NCBI RefSeq assembly: GCF_003065405.1
Contig: NZ_CP026947.1
Location: 1,364,001 to 1,428,000 of the forward strand
Direction of reading: 5' to 3'
Origin: Corynebacterium yudongzhengii
GTDB taxonomy: Bacteria; Actinomycetota; Actinomycetes; Mycobacteriales; Mycobacteriaceae
DNA length: 64,000 nucleotides
The translations under genes were made by a program, and so were the position numbers. This document shows, piece by piece, positions 15,382-24,722 of this stretch; the stretch's first letter is position 1; each line of letters opens with the position of its first letter. The notes beneath the pieces are model-generated. The model saw nothing but the letters and a program-made list of their open reading frames with translations. It was not told the DNA's origin and did no database searches.

Positions 15382-17493
15382 TTAGCTTTTATCGAGGAAC
15401 GCACGCGCGTCCTGCGTGATGTCCGAGACCAGGTGGATGGCCAGCTCGCGGTCGCGCTGCACCAGTTCGGCGGCATCGGCGTTGGCGCGTTCGATGAGCG
15501 CGTAGTCGTCGAGAAGGTTGAGCAGCTTCACGCTGCGGCGCGTGCCGGACTGGCTCACCCCCAACACGTCGCCCTCCTGGCGTTGGGCGAGATCCAGGTT
15601 GGCGAGTTCGAAGCCGTCGCTGGTGGCCGCCACCGCGGCGACGCGCTCGAGGGCGGGGCTGCCTTCGTCGGCAAGCGTGTGAAGCAAACAGAGCGAGGCG
15701 TGGCCGCCGCGACCGACGCGCCCGCGCAGCTGGTGCAGCTGGCTCACCCCGAAGTTTTCGGCTTCGCGGATGTACATGACGGTGGCGTTCGGGACGTCGA
15801 CGCCGACCTCGATGACCGTGGTGGACACCAGGATGTCGACGCCGCCGCGCGCGAAGTCGTCCATGACGCGGTCTTTCTCCTCGCCGGGAAGGCGCCCGTG
15901 CAGAAGCCCGACGCTGAGATCCGGGAAGCGCTCGGTAGACAGGTAGGCGAAGACCTCTTCTACTCCCCCGTCGCCCTCGATGCGCGGGCAGACGACGTAG
16001 GCCTGCCTGCCGGCGGCGATCTCCTCGGCGATGCGCTCCCAGGCGCGTTCGACCCACGCCGGGCGGGCCTCCGGCACGATCGCCGACTGGATCGGGCGGC
16101 GCCCGCCGGGCAGCTGCTTCAAGGTGGAGACCTCGAGATCGCCGAAGACCGTCATGGCGATGGTGCGCGGGATCGGGGTGGCGGTCATGACCAAAAGGTG
16201 CGGGGTCAGCCCGTTTGCGCCCTTGTCGCGCAGCTGATCGCGCTGCTCGACGCCGAAGCGGTGCTGCTCGTCGACAACCACCATCCCGAGGTCGAAGAAG
16301 TCGACCGTGTCCTGGATGAGCGCGTGCGTGCCCACGACGATGTCCACCTGCCCGGAGACGATATCCAGCAGGACCTGGCGCTTGCGCGCGGTGGTCATGG
16401 ACCCGGTGAGTGCTACCACCGTCGCGCTCACCCCGGCGGCGGCGATCGTGGTGGTCAGCGAGCGGGCGTGCTGGACGGCGAGCACCTCGGTGGGCACCAG
16501 CATGGCGCACTGGTGGCCGTTGTCGACGGCGCGCAGCATCGCCAGAAGCGCCACGATGGTCTTGCCGGAGCCAACCTCGCCCTGCAGCAGCCGGCTCATG
16601 GGATGGGCTTCGGCGAGGTCGCGGTCGATCTCGGCCAAGACCTGCTGCTGGCCGTCGGTGAGCGGAAAAGGCAGGCTATCCATGAGGTGTTGCCGGTGCC
16701 CGTCGGGTTTCTCGGCGAGTACGGGAGCGCGGCGCTCCCAGTGGTCGTGGCGGCGCAGCGCCATCACCAGCGCCAGGCCGAGGGCCTCGTTGTATTTCAT
16801 GCGGCTTATCGACGCCGCCGGCCCCGCCTCGGGCGGGCGGTGGATGCCGCGGAGGGCGGCGTCGAAACCCGGCATGTCGCGCGGTGGCTGATCCAGCGGC
16901 TCCGGGATCTCGGCGAGGGTGTCGAGGATCTCCCAGATAGCGCCCATGATCCGCCAGGTGCTGAAGTTCTTGGTCGCCGGGTAGACGGGCATGTAGTCCT
17001 GGGCGCCGAGGAGGTCGCTGAGCGCGCCGTAGTCGGCCAGCGCTTTGAGCGAGCCGGTTCCCTGGCCTTTGCCGGAGGCATCGAGGACGAAGAAGTCCGG
17101 GTGCTGCAGCTGCGGCAGGCCCCGGAAGTAGGTGATTTTGCCGCTGAAGATCGCCACCGTGTCGGGTTTTAAGGCGCGCGCGGCGTAGTGCGAGTTGAAG
17201 AAAGACGCCGGCACGCTCATGCCGGAGTCGTCGACGATGTCGAAGCGGTTGATGAACTTCTTCGCGGATTTCCTTATCGGCGGATGCACGTTGACGACGG
17301 TGCCGACGAACGTGACTACCTCCCCGCTGTCCGCCCCGTCGAGCCCGGTGAGGTCCCCGTGACGACGATAGCGGCGCGGGTAGTGCTCTAAAAGCTCCTG
17401 GCAGGTGGTGTAGCCGAAGGCGCGCTTGATCGCCCGCGCCTCCTTGGCGGGCAGGACTGCCTTAAGGGCACGGTCGTCGCTGTAGCCCAGCAC
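15382..17493 (-). CDS. recG: ATP-dependent DNA helicase RecG
   Basis: RecG remodels stalled replication forks and Holliday junctions. The 703-residue protein has the N-terminal OB/wedge domain (about 60-160), Walker A GEVGSGKT, the DEQH box in VVVDEQHRFGV, MTATPIPRT, and the C-terminal helicase motifs including STTVIEVGVDVPNA and HQLRGRVGRGG. Length is normal. The start MLGYSDDRALK follows the DAK2 gene stop by only three bases, so both are in one transcript with the genes from thiL down to coaD. Confidence 0.97.
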   Translation of the reverse strand: MLGYSDDRALKAVLPAKEARAIKRAFGYTTCQELLEHYPRRYRRHGDLTGLDGADSGEVVTFVGTVVNVHPPIRKSAKKFINRFDIVDDSGMSVPASFFNSHYAARALKPDTVAIFSGKITYFRGLPQLQHPDFFVLDASGKGQGTGSLKALADYGALSDLLGAQDYMPVYPATKNFSTWRIMGAIWEILDTLAEIPEPLDQPPRDMPGFDAALRGIHRPPEAGPAASISRMKYNEALGLALVMALRRHDHWERRAPVLAEKPDGHRQHLMDSLPFPLTDGQQQVLAEIDRDLAEAHPMSRLLQGEVGSGKTIVALLAMLRAVDNGHQCAMLVPTEVLAVQHARSLTTTIAAAGVSATVVALTGSMTTARKRQVLLDIVSGQVDIVVGTHALIQDTVDFFDLGMVVVDEQHRFGVEQRDQLRDKGANGLTPHLLVMTATPIPRTIAMTVFGDLEVSTLKQLPGGRRPIQSAIVPEARPAWVERAWERIAEEIAAGRQAYVVCPRIEGDGGVEEVFAYLSTERFPDLSVGLLHGRLPGEEKDRVMDDFARGGVDILVSTTVIEVGVDVPNATVMYIREAENFGVSQLHQLRGRVGRGGHASLCLLHTLADEGSPALERVAAVAATSDGFELANLDLAQRQEGDVLGVSQSGTRRSVKLLNLLDDYALIERANADAAELVQRDRELAIHLVSDITQDARAFLDKS

Positions 17494-17496
17494 GCG

Positions 17497-19080
17497 CTAC
17501 TCCACCCCGATCTCGGCGACCAGCCCGGTCGCGGTGAGCCCGGTGCCGTCGAAGACCATGACGTCGGCACCTAGGGCCTCGGAGAGCTTTTCGCCGTCGA
17601 GCGGTTCGACGGTGAGCACCGTGACCTGCTCGCCGCCGGATTCCAAGAGGCGGTGCGCGGCGCGTTCGACGGCCTCGGCGACGGATTCGGCCACGACGAC
17701 GATCTCGCCGAGCACCTCGACTAGGATGTCGCCGCGCGCGCAAGGCCCGGCGGCGGTCAAAGCGGCGCGTTCGGCGCGCACGACGGTGGCGGTGCGCATC
17801 GCCGCGGCCGCCTCGCTCATGGCGTAGGACGTCGTCGCCAGCGGTTCTTCCGGGGTGTGCATGCCGACGGCCGCGATCCCCGAGACCAGCCGGGAGGTGG
17901 GCAGCAGCGTGATCGACTGCTCGAAGGCGTGGGTGGCGTTATCCACCGCGACGAGCTGACGCCGGCTCAGAAGCCCGTTCGGCAGCAGCACGATCTCGCC
18001 GGCCCGGGTGCGACGGATGAGCGAGAGCACCGCGCCGACGGGGTCGTCCTCCCCGTCACTGCCGGTGCCGGCGACCTCGATGACCTCGGCGCCGGCAGTG
18101 CGGTAGAGATCGGCGACCGCCCCGGGCGGGGTCAGGGCGAGCAGCAGGCGCTCGGGTTTTTCGGTGTGGACGACAGGCGTATCGGGAAGCACCTCGATGC
18201 GCAGGTTGGATACCGCGCCGCGCTGGAAGGCAGTTTCGATGACCTGGCCGGCGATGAGCGAGTGGATGTGGAAGGTGGCCTCGCCCTCGCCGCGGGCCAC
18301 GGTGAGCGAGTCGCCGAACTCGGCGAGCTCGCTTTCCAGCTGGGACACGGTGTTCTCGTCGGCGGTGAAGAGGAACATGACCTCGAGGTTCGCCGGCTGG
18401 GCGTGCTCGCTGGCGGCGGGGGCCACCGAGTGCGGGTCGGGCGCATCGGGGGAGCTGCCTAACACCTCGGCGTAGAAGGTCTCCAGCAAGATGACCAGGC
18501 CAGCTCCTCCGGCGTCGACCACGCCGGCCTCGCGCAGCACCGCCAGCTGCGAGGGGGTGTTCGCCAGCGCCGTGCGGGCGGCGTCGACGGCGGCGGAGAC
18601 GACGGTGGTGAGCTCGCCGCCGTCGTCACGCGCGTCTTGGGCGGCGACGGTCGCGGCGCGCAACACGGTGACGACGGTGCCCTCGACCGGCTCGCTGATC
18701 GCCTTATCGACGAGCCCCACCGCGATGGCCAGCGCATCCGCGAAGGTCGACGCGGTGAACTCGCCGGCGTCGACGGCTTGGTCAATACCGCGCAGCACCT
18801 GCGATAACACCACGCCCGAGTTGCCGCGGGCACCGCGGATGCTGCCGGTGGCCAGGGCGCGCACGACGGCCGCGAGCTCCTCGGCCTCTGCGGGATCCAA
18901 GGCATCGACCTCGGCGAGCGCGGCTTCCATGGTGTGCATCATGTTCGAGCCGGTATCCGCGTCCGGGACCGGGAAGACGTTCAGCGCGTTGATTTCGGAG
19001 CGCCGATCGCCCAGTTCGGCGACCACGCGCTGCGTCCAACGACGCAGATGCGTACCGGTCAGCGGGGCCAGAGTTGTCAT
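17497..19080 (-). CDS. DAK2 domain protein (FakA/YloV-like)
   Basis: 527 residues. N-terminal DAK2 kinase-type domain (to about residue 200) with the metal/nucleotide loop NVFPVPDADTGSNMMHTM and GSIRGARGNSGVVLSQVLRG; then a middle region and a C-terminal domain with GDILVEVLGEIVVV. In Firmicutes the homologue FakA phosphorylates fatty acids bound to FakB. No fakB is near, so only the family role can be given. The neighbourhood ung-DAK2-recG is a common one. Confidence 0.88.
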   Translation of the reverse strand: MTTLAPLTGTHLRRWTQRVVAELGDRRSEINALNVFPVPDADTGSNMMHTMEAALAEVDALDPAEAEELAAVVRALATGSIRGARGNSGVVLSQVLRGIDQAVDAGEFTASTFADALAIAVGLVDKAISEPVEGTVVTVLRAATVAAQDARDDGGELTTVVSAAVDAARTALANTPSQLAVLREAGVVDAGGAGLVILLETFYAEVLGSSPDAPDPHSVAPAASEHAQPANLEVMFLFTADENTVSQLESELAEFGDSLTVARGEGEATFHIHSLIAGQVIETAFQRGAVSNLRIEVLPDTPVVHTEKPERLLLALTPPGAVADLYRTAGAEVIEVAGTGSDGEDDPVGAVLSLIRRTRAGEIVLLPNGLLSRRQLVAVDNATHAFEQSITLLPTSRLVSGIAAVGMHTPEEPLATTSYAMSEAAAAMRTATVVRAERAALTAAGPCARGDILVEVLGEIVVVAESVAEAVERAAHRLLESGGEQVTVLTVEPLDGEKLSEALGADVMVFDGTGLTATGLVAEIGVE

Positions 19081-19087
19081 AGTGCAC

Positions 19088-19738
19088 CTATCTTAGTGAA
19101 GACCAGTCGACGGGTTCGCCTCCCTGTGCCTTCAGCGCCTCATTGGCTCGGGAGAAGGGCCGCGAGCCGAAGAAGCCCTTATTGGCAGACAGCGGCGAAG
19201 GGTGCGGGGATTCGATGCGCGGGGTATCGCCCAAAAAGCGGGCGGCGGTTTGGGCGTCGCGGCCCCACAGGATGGCCACGAGCGGAAGACCACGCTGAGC
19301 TAGCGCCCGGATCGCGACCTCCGTGACCTTCTCCCAGCCCCGGTTGCGATGCGACGCCGGGTTGCCCGGGCGCACGGTGAGCACCCGGTTGAGCAGGAGC
19401 ACGCCCTGGGTGGACCAGCCGGTGAGGTCGCCGTCGTCACGCGGAGGGATGCCGAGGTCATCTTGGAGCTCGCGGTAGATGTTCACCAGGGAGCGCGGCG
19501 GGGCCACCCCCGGCTGGGTGGAAAAGCTCAAGCCCATCGGATGGCCCGGGGTGGGATAGGGATCCTGGCCGACGATTAAGACCTTGACGTCGTCGAAGGG
19601 GTCCTGGAAGGCGCGCAGGATGTCCTTGCCGGCCGGTAAGAAGGCGGGCTCGGCGCGGAGGAAGTCGCCGAGTTTGTGGATGGTGTCTTCGACCTCGGCG
19701 AGTACGGGCTGCCAGGTCTCGTGTACCGGAAGTGCCAT
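19088..19738 (-). CDS. ung: Uracil-DNA glycosylase, family 1
   Basis: 216 residues from ATG 19738, decided by homology (MALPVHETW); the longer open frame up to 19900 is a shadow. Motifs: water-activating [28 protein letters not shown], and the DNA-leucine loop [11 protein letters not shown]. Ung removes uracil from DNA to start base-excision repair. It lies five bases after the thiL stop in the same operon. Confidence 0.96.
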   Translation of the reverse strand: MALPVHETWQPVLAEVEDTIHKLGDFLRAEPAFLPAGKDILRAFQDPFDDVKVLIVGQDPYPTPGHPMGLSFSTQPGVAPPRSLVNIYRELQDDLGIPPRDDGDLTGWSTQGVLLLNRVLTVRPGNPASHRNRGWEKVTEVAIRALAQRGLPLVAILWGRDAQTAARFLGDTPRIESPHPSPLSANKGFFGSRPFSRANEALKAQGGEPVDWSSLR

Positions 19739-19743
19739 GGTTT

Positions 19744-20706
19744 CTAGAAACTCTCCCACCCTGTGACGTGCGCGGGTTTCTCGCCGGCGACGGTGACCTC
19801 CCGCGATCTGGTGACCTTTCCGATGGTACGAAACCCCGATGGCGCCGGCCCGCTGGTGGTGGCCAAAAGAGTGTGGTCCTCGCCGCCGCTGAGCACCCAC
19901 GACCAGGGGTCGACATCGAGGAGCTCGCCGGCCTCGATGAGCAGCGGGCCGGGGGCGATGGCGTCTTTCTCGAGGTCGATGCCCACCTGGGAGGCCCGGG
20001 CGATGGCGCCGAGGTCGACAACGAGCCCGTCCGAGTTATCCGTCATCGAGGTCACCCCGGCCGAACGGGCCACCACCCCGCGCCCGGCCGACAGCGTCGG
20101 TGCGCAGTGCGCCTCAACGAGGGGATCCAGATGCTCCGGCACGCCCGCGCGCCCGAAGCGCTCGAGCAGGGCGTAGCCGGCGGCCGAATGCCCGATGAGC
20201 CCATTGGCGACGACCTTCTGGCCCGCCCGCGCCCGATCCAGGGTAAGCGCCGGGCGGTTGCCGCCGAGCTCGCCGATCGCCGCGACGGAGACGACCAGCC
20301 GCTCGCTCTGGGTGACATCCCCGCCGACGAGCTCCGCGGCGAACTCGCTGACGGACTCGTCGATGCCCATCGCCAGGCGGCGGAGGAACTCCACTGGCAG
20401 ATCGGGCGGGGCGGCCAGGGCGAGAAGCGCGGAGATGGGGCGCGCGCCCATGGCCTCGATATCGGCGAAGTTCGCGGTGATCGCCTTCTTGCCGACCTCC
20501 TCCGGCGTCGACCAATCCCGCCGGAAGTGCCGGCCTTCGATGAGCATGTCCGTCGTCGCCACGGTGCGCGAGTTCGGGGAGGCATGCGATAAAACGGCGG
20601 CGTCGTCGCCGTTGCGGGTACTCGGCGCGGCGCCGACGATTTCGGCGATGACGGCTTTCTCGCCGATTTCGCCGACGGTCACCTCTAAGTGCGAGGACGG
20701 ATTCAC
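19744..20706 (-). CDS. thiL: Thiamine-monophosphate kinase
   Basis: ThiL phosphorylates thiamine monophosphate to the active diphosphate. The 320-residue product has the PurM-like fold landmarks: GDDAAVL (about 33-39), [30 protein letters not shown] and [12 protein letters not shown], followed by the [12 protein letters not shown] segment. Length is normal. It is the first gene of the minus-strand run thiL-ung-DAK2-recG and is divergent from the DUF3515 gene with a 32-base gap. Confidence 0.95.
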   Translation of the reverse strand: MNPSSHLEVTVGEIGEKAVIAEIVGAAPSTRNGDDAAVLSHASPNSRTVATTDMLIEGRHFRRDWSTPEEVGKKAITANFADIEAMGARPISALLALAAPPDLPVEFLRRLAMGIDESVSEFAAELVGGDVTQSERLVVSVAAIGELGGNRPALTLDRARAGQKVVANGLIGHSAAGYALLERFGRAGVPEHLDPLVEAHCAPTLSAGRGVVARSAGVTSMTDNSDGLVVDLGAIARASQVGIDLEKDAIAPGPLLIEAGELLDVDPWSWVLSGGEDHTLLATTSGPAPSGFRTIGKVTRSREVTVAGEKPAHVTGWESF

Positions 20707-20738
20707 GCGGAAGACGCCTTTCGATAGACTGACTGGTC

Positions 20739-21692
20739 ATGAGTTCGACTGCCAGGAGTTCGACTGCTGTTCCTCAATTTAACCGCACGCTGATCTACAT
20801 CAGCCTCGGGATAGCGGTTGTGTTCATCGTGGCAGTACTCGTCGGTGCTCGCATCATCTCCGAGCAGGCGGGCGACCAGCCCGTCGCCATGAGCGACCTA
20901 CCCGCCCCGGAAGCCGACTCCCAGGAATGCAGCGAGCTTATCTCTCAGCTTCCCGACGAGCTGCTCGGCCATGACCGCGCCGAGATCGCCGAGCCCGCCC
21001 CCGCCGGCGCCGCCGCCTGGCAGAGCAGCTCGCTCGAGCGCATCACCCTGCGCTGCGGCATCGACCTGCCATTCCAGTACACGGAGTACGCCTCCACACA
21101 CGACATCGACGGGGTGGAGTGGTTGCGTGTCGACGACATGACCCCCGAATCCGACATGTCCACCTGGTACGCGGTCGACCGCTCCCCCGTCGTCGCCGTC
21201 ACCGCTGATGGGCGAGCGCTCGACGGCGCGGACAACCCAGTCGAGGATCTCGGTGGGGTCGTCGGCGAGCTGCCCGAGCACAACCACGACCCGCACCCCG
21301 CGCCGCTGAGCGAACTGGAGCCAGCTGCTGAGGATGCGTCGGATGCATGTCGGTCCTTGGGCACCGAGCTTCCCGACATCCTCGCCGACGGCTGGACCCA
21401 CGCCACCACCTCCCAAGGTGATACCGCCGTATGGGCCAACGAAGGTGCCGAACCGATCGTCGTGCGCTGCGGTGTCGCTCCCCCGCCGAACTACCAGCCC
21501 GGCGAGCAGCTCACCCAGATCGACGACATCCCCTGGTTCGAAGACGAACGCCTCGTCAACGGATCCACCGCGTCCTACTGGTACGCGCTCGGCCGGGAGA
21601 CCGACATCGCGGTGAGCGTGCCACAGTCGGCCGCCTCGGAGGCGTTGCCGGCCTTAGGCAGCGCTATCACCGCGGCGACCGAGGAGCAGTAG
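20739..21692 (+). CDS. DUF3515 membrane-anchored protein with two tandem DUF3515-like units
   Basis: 317 residues: short cytoplasmic N-terminus, one transmembrane helix (about 19-43, LIYISLGIAVVFIVAVLVGARI in part), then an extracellular region. Two related units are visible: CSELISQLPDEL...ITLRCGIDLPFQY...STWYAVDRSPVVAV and CRSLGTELPDIL...IVVRCGVAPPPNY...SYWYALGRETDIAV. Each keeps two cysteines, probably a disulfide. DUF3515 proteins of Actinobacteria are usually a single unit beside ddl and thiL; here the unit seems duplicated. Function of the family is unknown. Confidence 0.85.
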   Translation: MSSTARSSTAVPQFNRTLIYISLGIAVVFIVAVLVGARIISEQAGDQPVAMSDLPAPEADSQECSELISQLPDELLGHDRAEIAEPAPAGAAAWQSSSLERITLRCGIDLPFQYTEYASTHDIDGVEWLRVDDMTPESDMSTWYAVDRSPVVAVTADGRALDGADNPVEDLGGVVGELPEHNHDPHPAPLSELEPAAEDASDACRSLGTELPDILADGWTHATTSQGDTAVWANEGAEPIVVRCGVAPPPNYQPGEQLTQIDDIPWFEDERLVNGSTASYWYALGRETDIAVSVPQSAASEALPALGSAITAATEEQ

Positions 21693-21744
21693 GGGCAGGT
21701 TTGGTTCTGGCGTGGGCTTGCGGGGTTTGCGGGGTTTGCTGTGA

Positions 21745-21820
21745 GGTCGAAAGGAGTCCGTCGAAAGGAGGGGTGGTTTCGACCGTCTGGGACTCGTTTC
21801 TGGGGTAGTCGTTTCGACCG
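21745..21820. repeat. GGTCGAAA palindromic element, copy 1 (divergent)
   Basis: Begins AGGTCGAAAGGAG, has a middle TTTCGACC and ends GTTTCGACCG. It lacks the outer CGCTAACGC arms seen in other copies, so it is a shortened or decayed member of the family. It lies 53 bases after the DUF3515 stop. Confidence 0.6.
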
Positions 21821-21907
21821 GGCGTTCGAACGCGGTAACGCTGCATGGCTGTTAGGGAGACTGGCGTTCTGAGGGTCCGCTTTTCTGTACGGTTTGACGC
21901 TGCTACT

Positions 21908-22013
21908 GCACAAAGGCTTAAAGGAAGATGCTTGTAGGGCGCATCCTACAAGGTTTTGTGCAAGAAAATGGCCCGATTTTGCGTCCTTCAAGGTTCTTCC
22001 TTCAAGCATTTGC
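21908..22013. repeat. AAGGCTT-type palindromic element, copy 1
   Basis: About 106 bases with imperfect inverted ends: GCACAAAGGCTTAAAGGAAG at the left and GTTCTTCCTTCAAGCATTTG at the right. The middle contains TCCTACAAGGTTTTGTGCA and ATGGCCCGATTTTGCGTCC. A second copy at 37382-37493 is alignable over its whole length. No coding frame is supported. Confidence 0.75.
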
Positions 22014-22080
22014 GTTCGAACGGCCCAGGAGGCCATAAAGTCGGCCGCCGCCGAGGTTGGGTGCCCGTATACGCATGCCG

Positions 22081-22184
22081 CGCTAACGCTGGTCGAAATC
22101 ACCCTCATAGAAAGGGCTCTCGCGCGGTCGAAATCAGCACTCCTTTAGGGATCCCTGTTTTCGACCAGCGCAAGCGCACTATGG
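22081..22184. repeat. GGTCGAAA palindromic element, copy 2
   Basis: Starts CGCTAACGCTGGTCGAAA, carries an internal GGTCGAAA (22128-22135), and ends TTTTCGACCAGCG followed by CAAGCGCACTATGG. The ends pair as an inverted repeat of about 12 bases. Lies in the convergent gap between DUF3515 and ddl. Confidence 0.75.
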
Positions 22185-22312
22185 CTGCCAACGGCGCGAA
22201 GACTCTGGCAAACCCCGGCTACGTTAAGGACGAGGCTGATGGGACAAACGGGACTGATGAAACAGCCATACCCCAACACTGCATGAGCAAACCGGCCGAA
22301 ACCGCATGAAGC

Positions 22313-22414
22313 CCTAACGCTGGTCGAAAGGAGGTAGTCGAAAGGAAGCGCCCTTTCGACCGCGCACCACTCCTTTCGGAGCACCTCCTTTCGACCAGCA
22401 CAAGCGCACTATGA
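22313..22414. repeat. GGTCGAAA palindromic element, copy 3
   Basis: Starts CCTAACGCTGGTCGAAAGGA and ends CTCCTTTCGACCAGCACAAG then CGCACTATG. The outer arms pair over about 15 bases (GCTGGTCGAAAGGAG with CTCCTTTCGACCAGC), and an inner TTTCGACC is present. Lies 60 bases from the ddl stop. Confidence 0.78.
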
Positions 22415-22474
22415 CCACTCAGCCTGAACCAGCCTGAATAGCACAGACCGGCAAACGCCAGCGAACCGAAACCG

Positions 22475-23572
22475 CTACCCCCGCGGTCGCAACGCTGAGT
22501 TGATGAGGGTGTCGAGGAGCGTCTCGTAGTCAACGCCGCTAGCAGCGAACATCTGCGGGTACATCGAGATCGGGGTGAACCCGGGCATGGTGTTGATCTC
22601 GTTCAGCACGGGCCCTTCGTCGGTGACGAAGAAGTCGACGCGCGCCAGGCCCTTGCAGTCGAGGGCGTGGAAGGTCTTGATCGCCAGGCGCTGGAGCTCG
22701 GCGATCGTCTCCTCCCCCACCTCGGCGGGGATGCTGGGGGTGACCACGTCGTCGAGGTATTTCGCCTCGAAGCCGTAGAAACCCTCGTCGGAGTCCTCGG
22801 TGCCGTTGAGCTGGGCGGGAAGGCTGGCTTCGATGCGTCCGTCGGGGTATTCGAGGACTCCGACCTCCACCTCGGCACCGTGGACCATGGCTTCGACGAT
22901 GACTTTGTCGTCGAAGCGGCGGGCGGTGGCGATGGCGTCGTCGAGATCCGCGGCGTCGGTGACCTTGGTGATGCCGATCGACGACCCGCCGCGCGCCGGC
23001 TTCACGAACACCGGGAGCCCCAAATGCTCGCGGTCTAAGGCGGAGAGGGATTCGTCGGCACGCAAGACCTTCTCTGGGGTAATCGGCAATCCTTCGGCGG
23101 CGGCAAGCTTCTTGGTGTACTCCTTGTCCATGCCCGCCGACGAGGAGAGCACGCCGGGGCCGACGTAGTTGACGCCGGCGAGTTCGAAGAGCCCCTGGAT
23201 GGTGCCGTCCTCGCCGTAGGGGCCGTGCAGGACGGGGAAGACGACGTCGACGATCGCGTGCGTACGGCCGGCGCTGACGTTGGTGATCTCGCCTTCGCGG
23301 TTGGGGTTGAGGCTGAGGGCGAGCTCGTCGCGAAGCTGCACGCTCGGCAGCTGGTCGCCGTGGGCGCGGAGCTTCTCGGGGTCGTCCTCCCCGACCGTCC
23401 AGACGCCGGATTCGGTGATACCGACCGGGACGACCTCGTAGCGCTCGCGGTCGAGGTGGGCCATGACCGCGCCGGCGGAGATGCACGAAATGGAGTGCTC
23501 ACTGCTGCGGCCGCCGTAGACGACGGCGACGCGGATCTTCGGGTTCTCGGTGGCGTTGGTATCGAAAGTCAC
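22475..23572 (-). CDS. ddl: D-alanine--D-alanine ligase
   Basis: Ddl makes the D-Ala-D-Ala dipeptide for peptidoglycan and is the target of cycloserine. 365 residues from GTG 23572. ATP-grasp motifs: VVYGGRSSEHSIS (N-terminal), LHGPYGEDGTIQG, YVGPGVLSSSAGMDK, VKPARGGSSIG, ARVDFFV and NEINTMPGFTPISMYP. The next gene on the strand upstream is gpsA with 21 bases between, a conserved gpsA-ddl pair. Confidence 0.97.
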   Translation of the reverse strand: MTFDTNATENPKIRVAVVYGGRSSEHSISCISAGAVMAHLDRERYEVVPVGITESGVWTVGEDDPEKLRAHGDQLPSVQLRDELALSLNPNREGEITNVSAGRTHAIVDVVFPVLHGPYGEDGTIQGLFELAGVNYVGPGVLSSSAGMDKEYTKKLAAAEGLPITPEKVLRADESLSALDREHLGLPVFVKPARGGSSIGITKVTDAADLDDAIATARRFDDKVIVEAMVHGAEVEVGVLEYPDGRIEASLPAQLNGTEDSDEGFYGFEAKYLDDVVTPSIPAEVGEETIAELQRLAIKTFHALDCKGLARVDFFVTDEGPVLNEINTMPGFTPISMYPQMFAASGVDYETLLDTLINSALRPRG

Positions 23573-23593
23573 GCTCGTGATCGTACCCGCCAG

Positions 23594-24592
23594 TCACTCC
23601 GACTTTTTGGACCGACCCATCAACTTCGCCACTGTTTCGGCAACTTCGAGGCCTTCGTGGCACACGGCGTAGACCGCGCGGGTAATCGGCATATCGACGC
23701 CGTTGGCCTGCGCCAGCCGACAGATCGACTGCGAGGAGATCACCCCCTCCGCGACCTGGCCGCGGGTGCCCTTTTTCGCCTCCTCCAGGCTGCGACCCGC
23801 ACCGAGGGCCTCGCCGAACGTGCGGTTGCGCGACAGCGACGACATGCAGGTGGCCACCAGATCCCCGATACCGGCGAGGCCGGCGAAGGTGCGCGGGTCG
23901 GCGCCAAGGGCCTCGCCCAAACGGGAGATCTCCGCCAGACCGCGCGTGATCACGGTGGCGGCGGTGTTGTCGCCGAGCCCGCGTCCGCGGGCCATGCCAC
24001 AGGCCAAAGCGATGACGTTCTTGCAGGCACCACCGATTTCCACACCCACGACGTCGGAGTTGGTATACGGCCGCAGATAGGGCGTGGCGGCGGCGGCTTG
24101 GACGAGCTTGGCGCGGTTTTCGTCCGGGCAGGCGATGACGGTGGCCGCAGGCTGCTCGGCGGCGATCTCGCGGGCCAGGTTCGGACCGCTGAGCACCGTG
24201 ATGCGCTCCGGAGAGACGTCAGTAACCTCCGCGATGACCTGGCTCATGCGCAGGTAGGTATCGGATTCGATGCCCTTGGAGATCGAGACCAAGGTGGTAT
24301 CGCCGTTGAGGTAGTTGCGCCAGGTCGCGAGGTTGTCGCGCAGCGTCTGGCTGGGCACGGCGAGCACCGCGAGATCGGCGCCGGATAGACACTCGCGTGC
24401 ATCCGTGGAGGTGACTATGGCCTCGGGCAACGTGACGTCGGGAAGATAATCCGGGTTGCGGTGGGTCTCGTTGAGGGCGTCGGCAAGCTCTGGCCTGCGG
24501 GCCCACAGACTTACCGCGTTGCCGGCATCGGCGAAGACCTTCGCGAGCGTGGTGCCCCACGCCCCGGCTCCCATCACTGCGACATCGACCAT
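23594..24592 (-). CDS. gpsA: Glycerol-3-phosphate dehydrogenase [NAD(P)+]
   Basis: GpsA reduces dihydroxyacetone phosphate to sn-glycerol 3-phosphate for phospholipid synthesis. 332 residues from ATG 24592 ([17 protein letters not shown]), the family start; the open frame to 24772 overlaps mutT1 promoter sequence. Motifs: Rossmann [38 protein letters not shown] with the catalytic Lys, and [14 protein letters not shown]. Divergent from mutT1 with a 130-base gap that must hold both promoters. Confidence 0.96.
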   Translation of the reverse strand: MVDVAVMGAGAWGTTLAKVFADAGNAVSLWARRPELADALNETHRNPDYLPDVTLPEAIVTSTDARECLSGADLAVLAVPSQTLRDNLATWRNYLNGDTTLVSISKGIESDTYLRMSQVIAEVTDVSPERITVLSGPNLAREIAAEQPAATVIACPDENRAKLVQAAAATPYLRPYTNSDVVGVEIGGACKNVIALACGMARGRGLGDNTAATVITRGLAEISRLGEALGADPRTFAGLAGIGDLVATCMSSLSRNRTFGEALGAGRSLEEAKKGTRGQVAEGVISSQSICRLAQANGVDMPITRAVYAVCHEGLEVAETVAKLMGRSKKSE

Positions 24593-24722
24593 GGTGATCG
24601 GCCAGCCTTTCGGGATCGTCGGTTGCGGGGGTGCGAGAGGCACCTCACCGCGTGCGTACCCGTCAACTATAGGGTATGGCGGTATCCTTCGGTACGGAAA
24701 GCCCAACGCGCAAAGGAGTGAC

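Noticed and set aside
15331..17172. 613-codon plus-strand frame opposite recG
   Set aside because: recG motifs are complete on the minus strand.
21894..22148. Short frames across the repeat-rich gap
   Set aside because: They run through palindromic elements present elsewhere and have no start signals.
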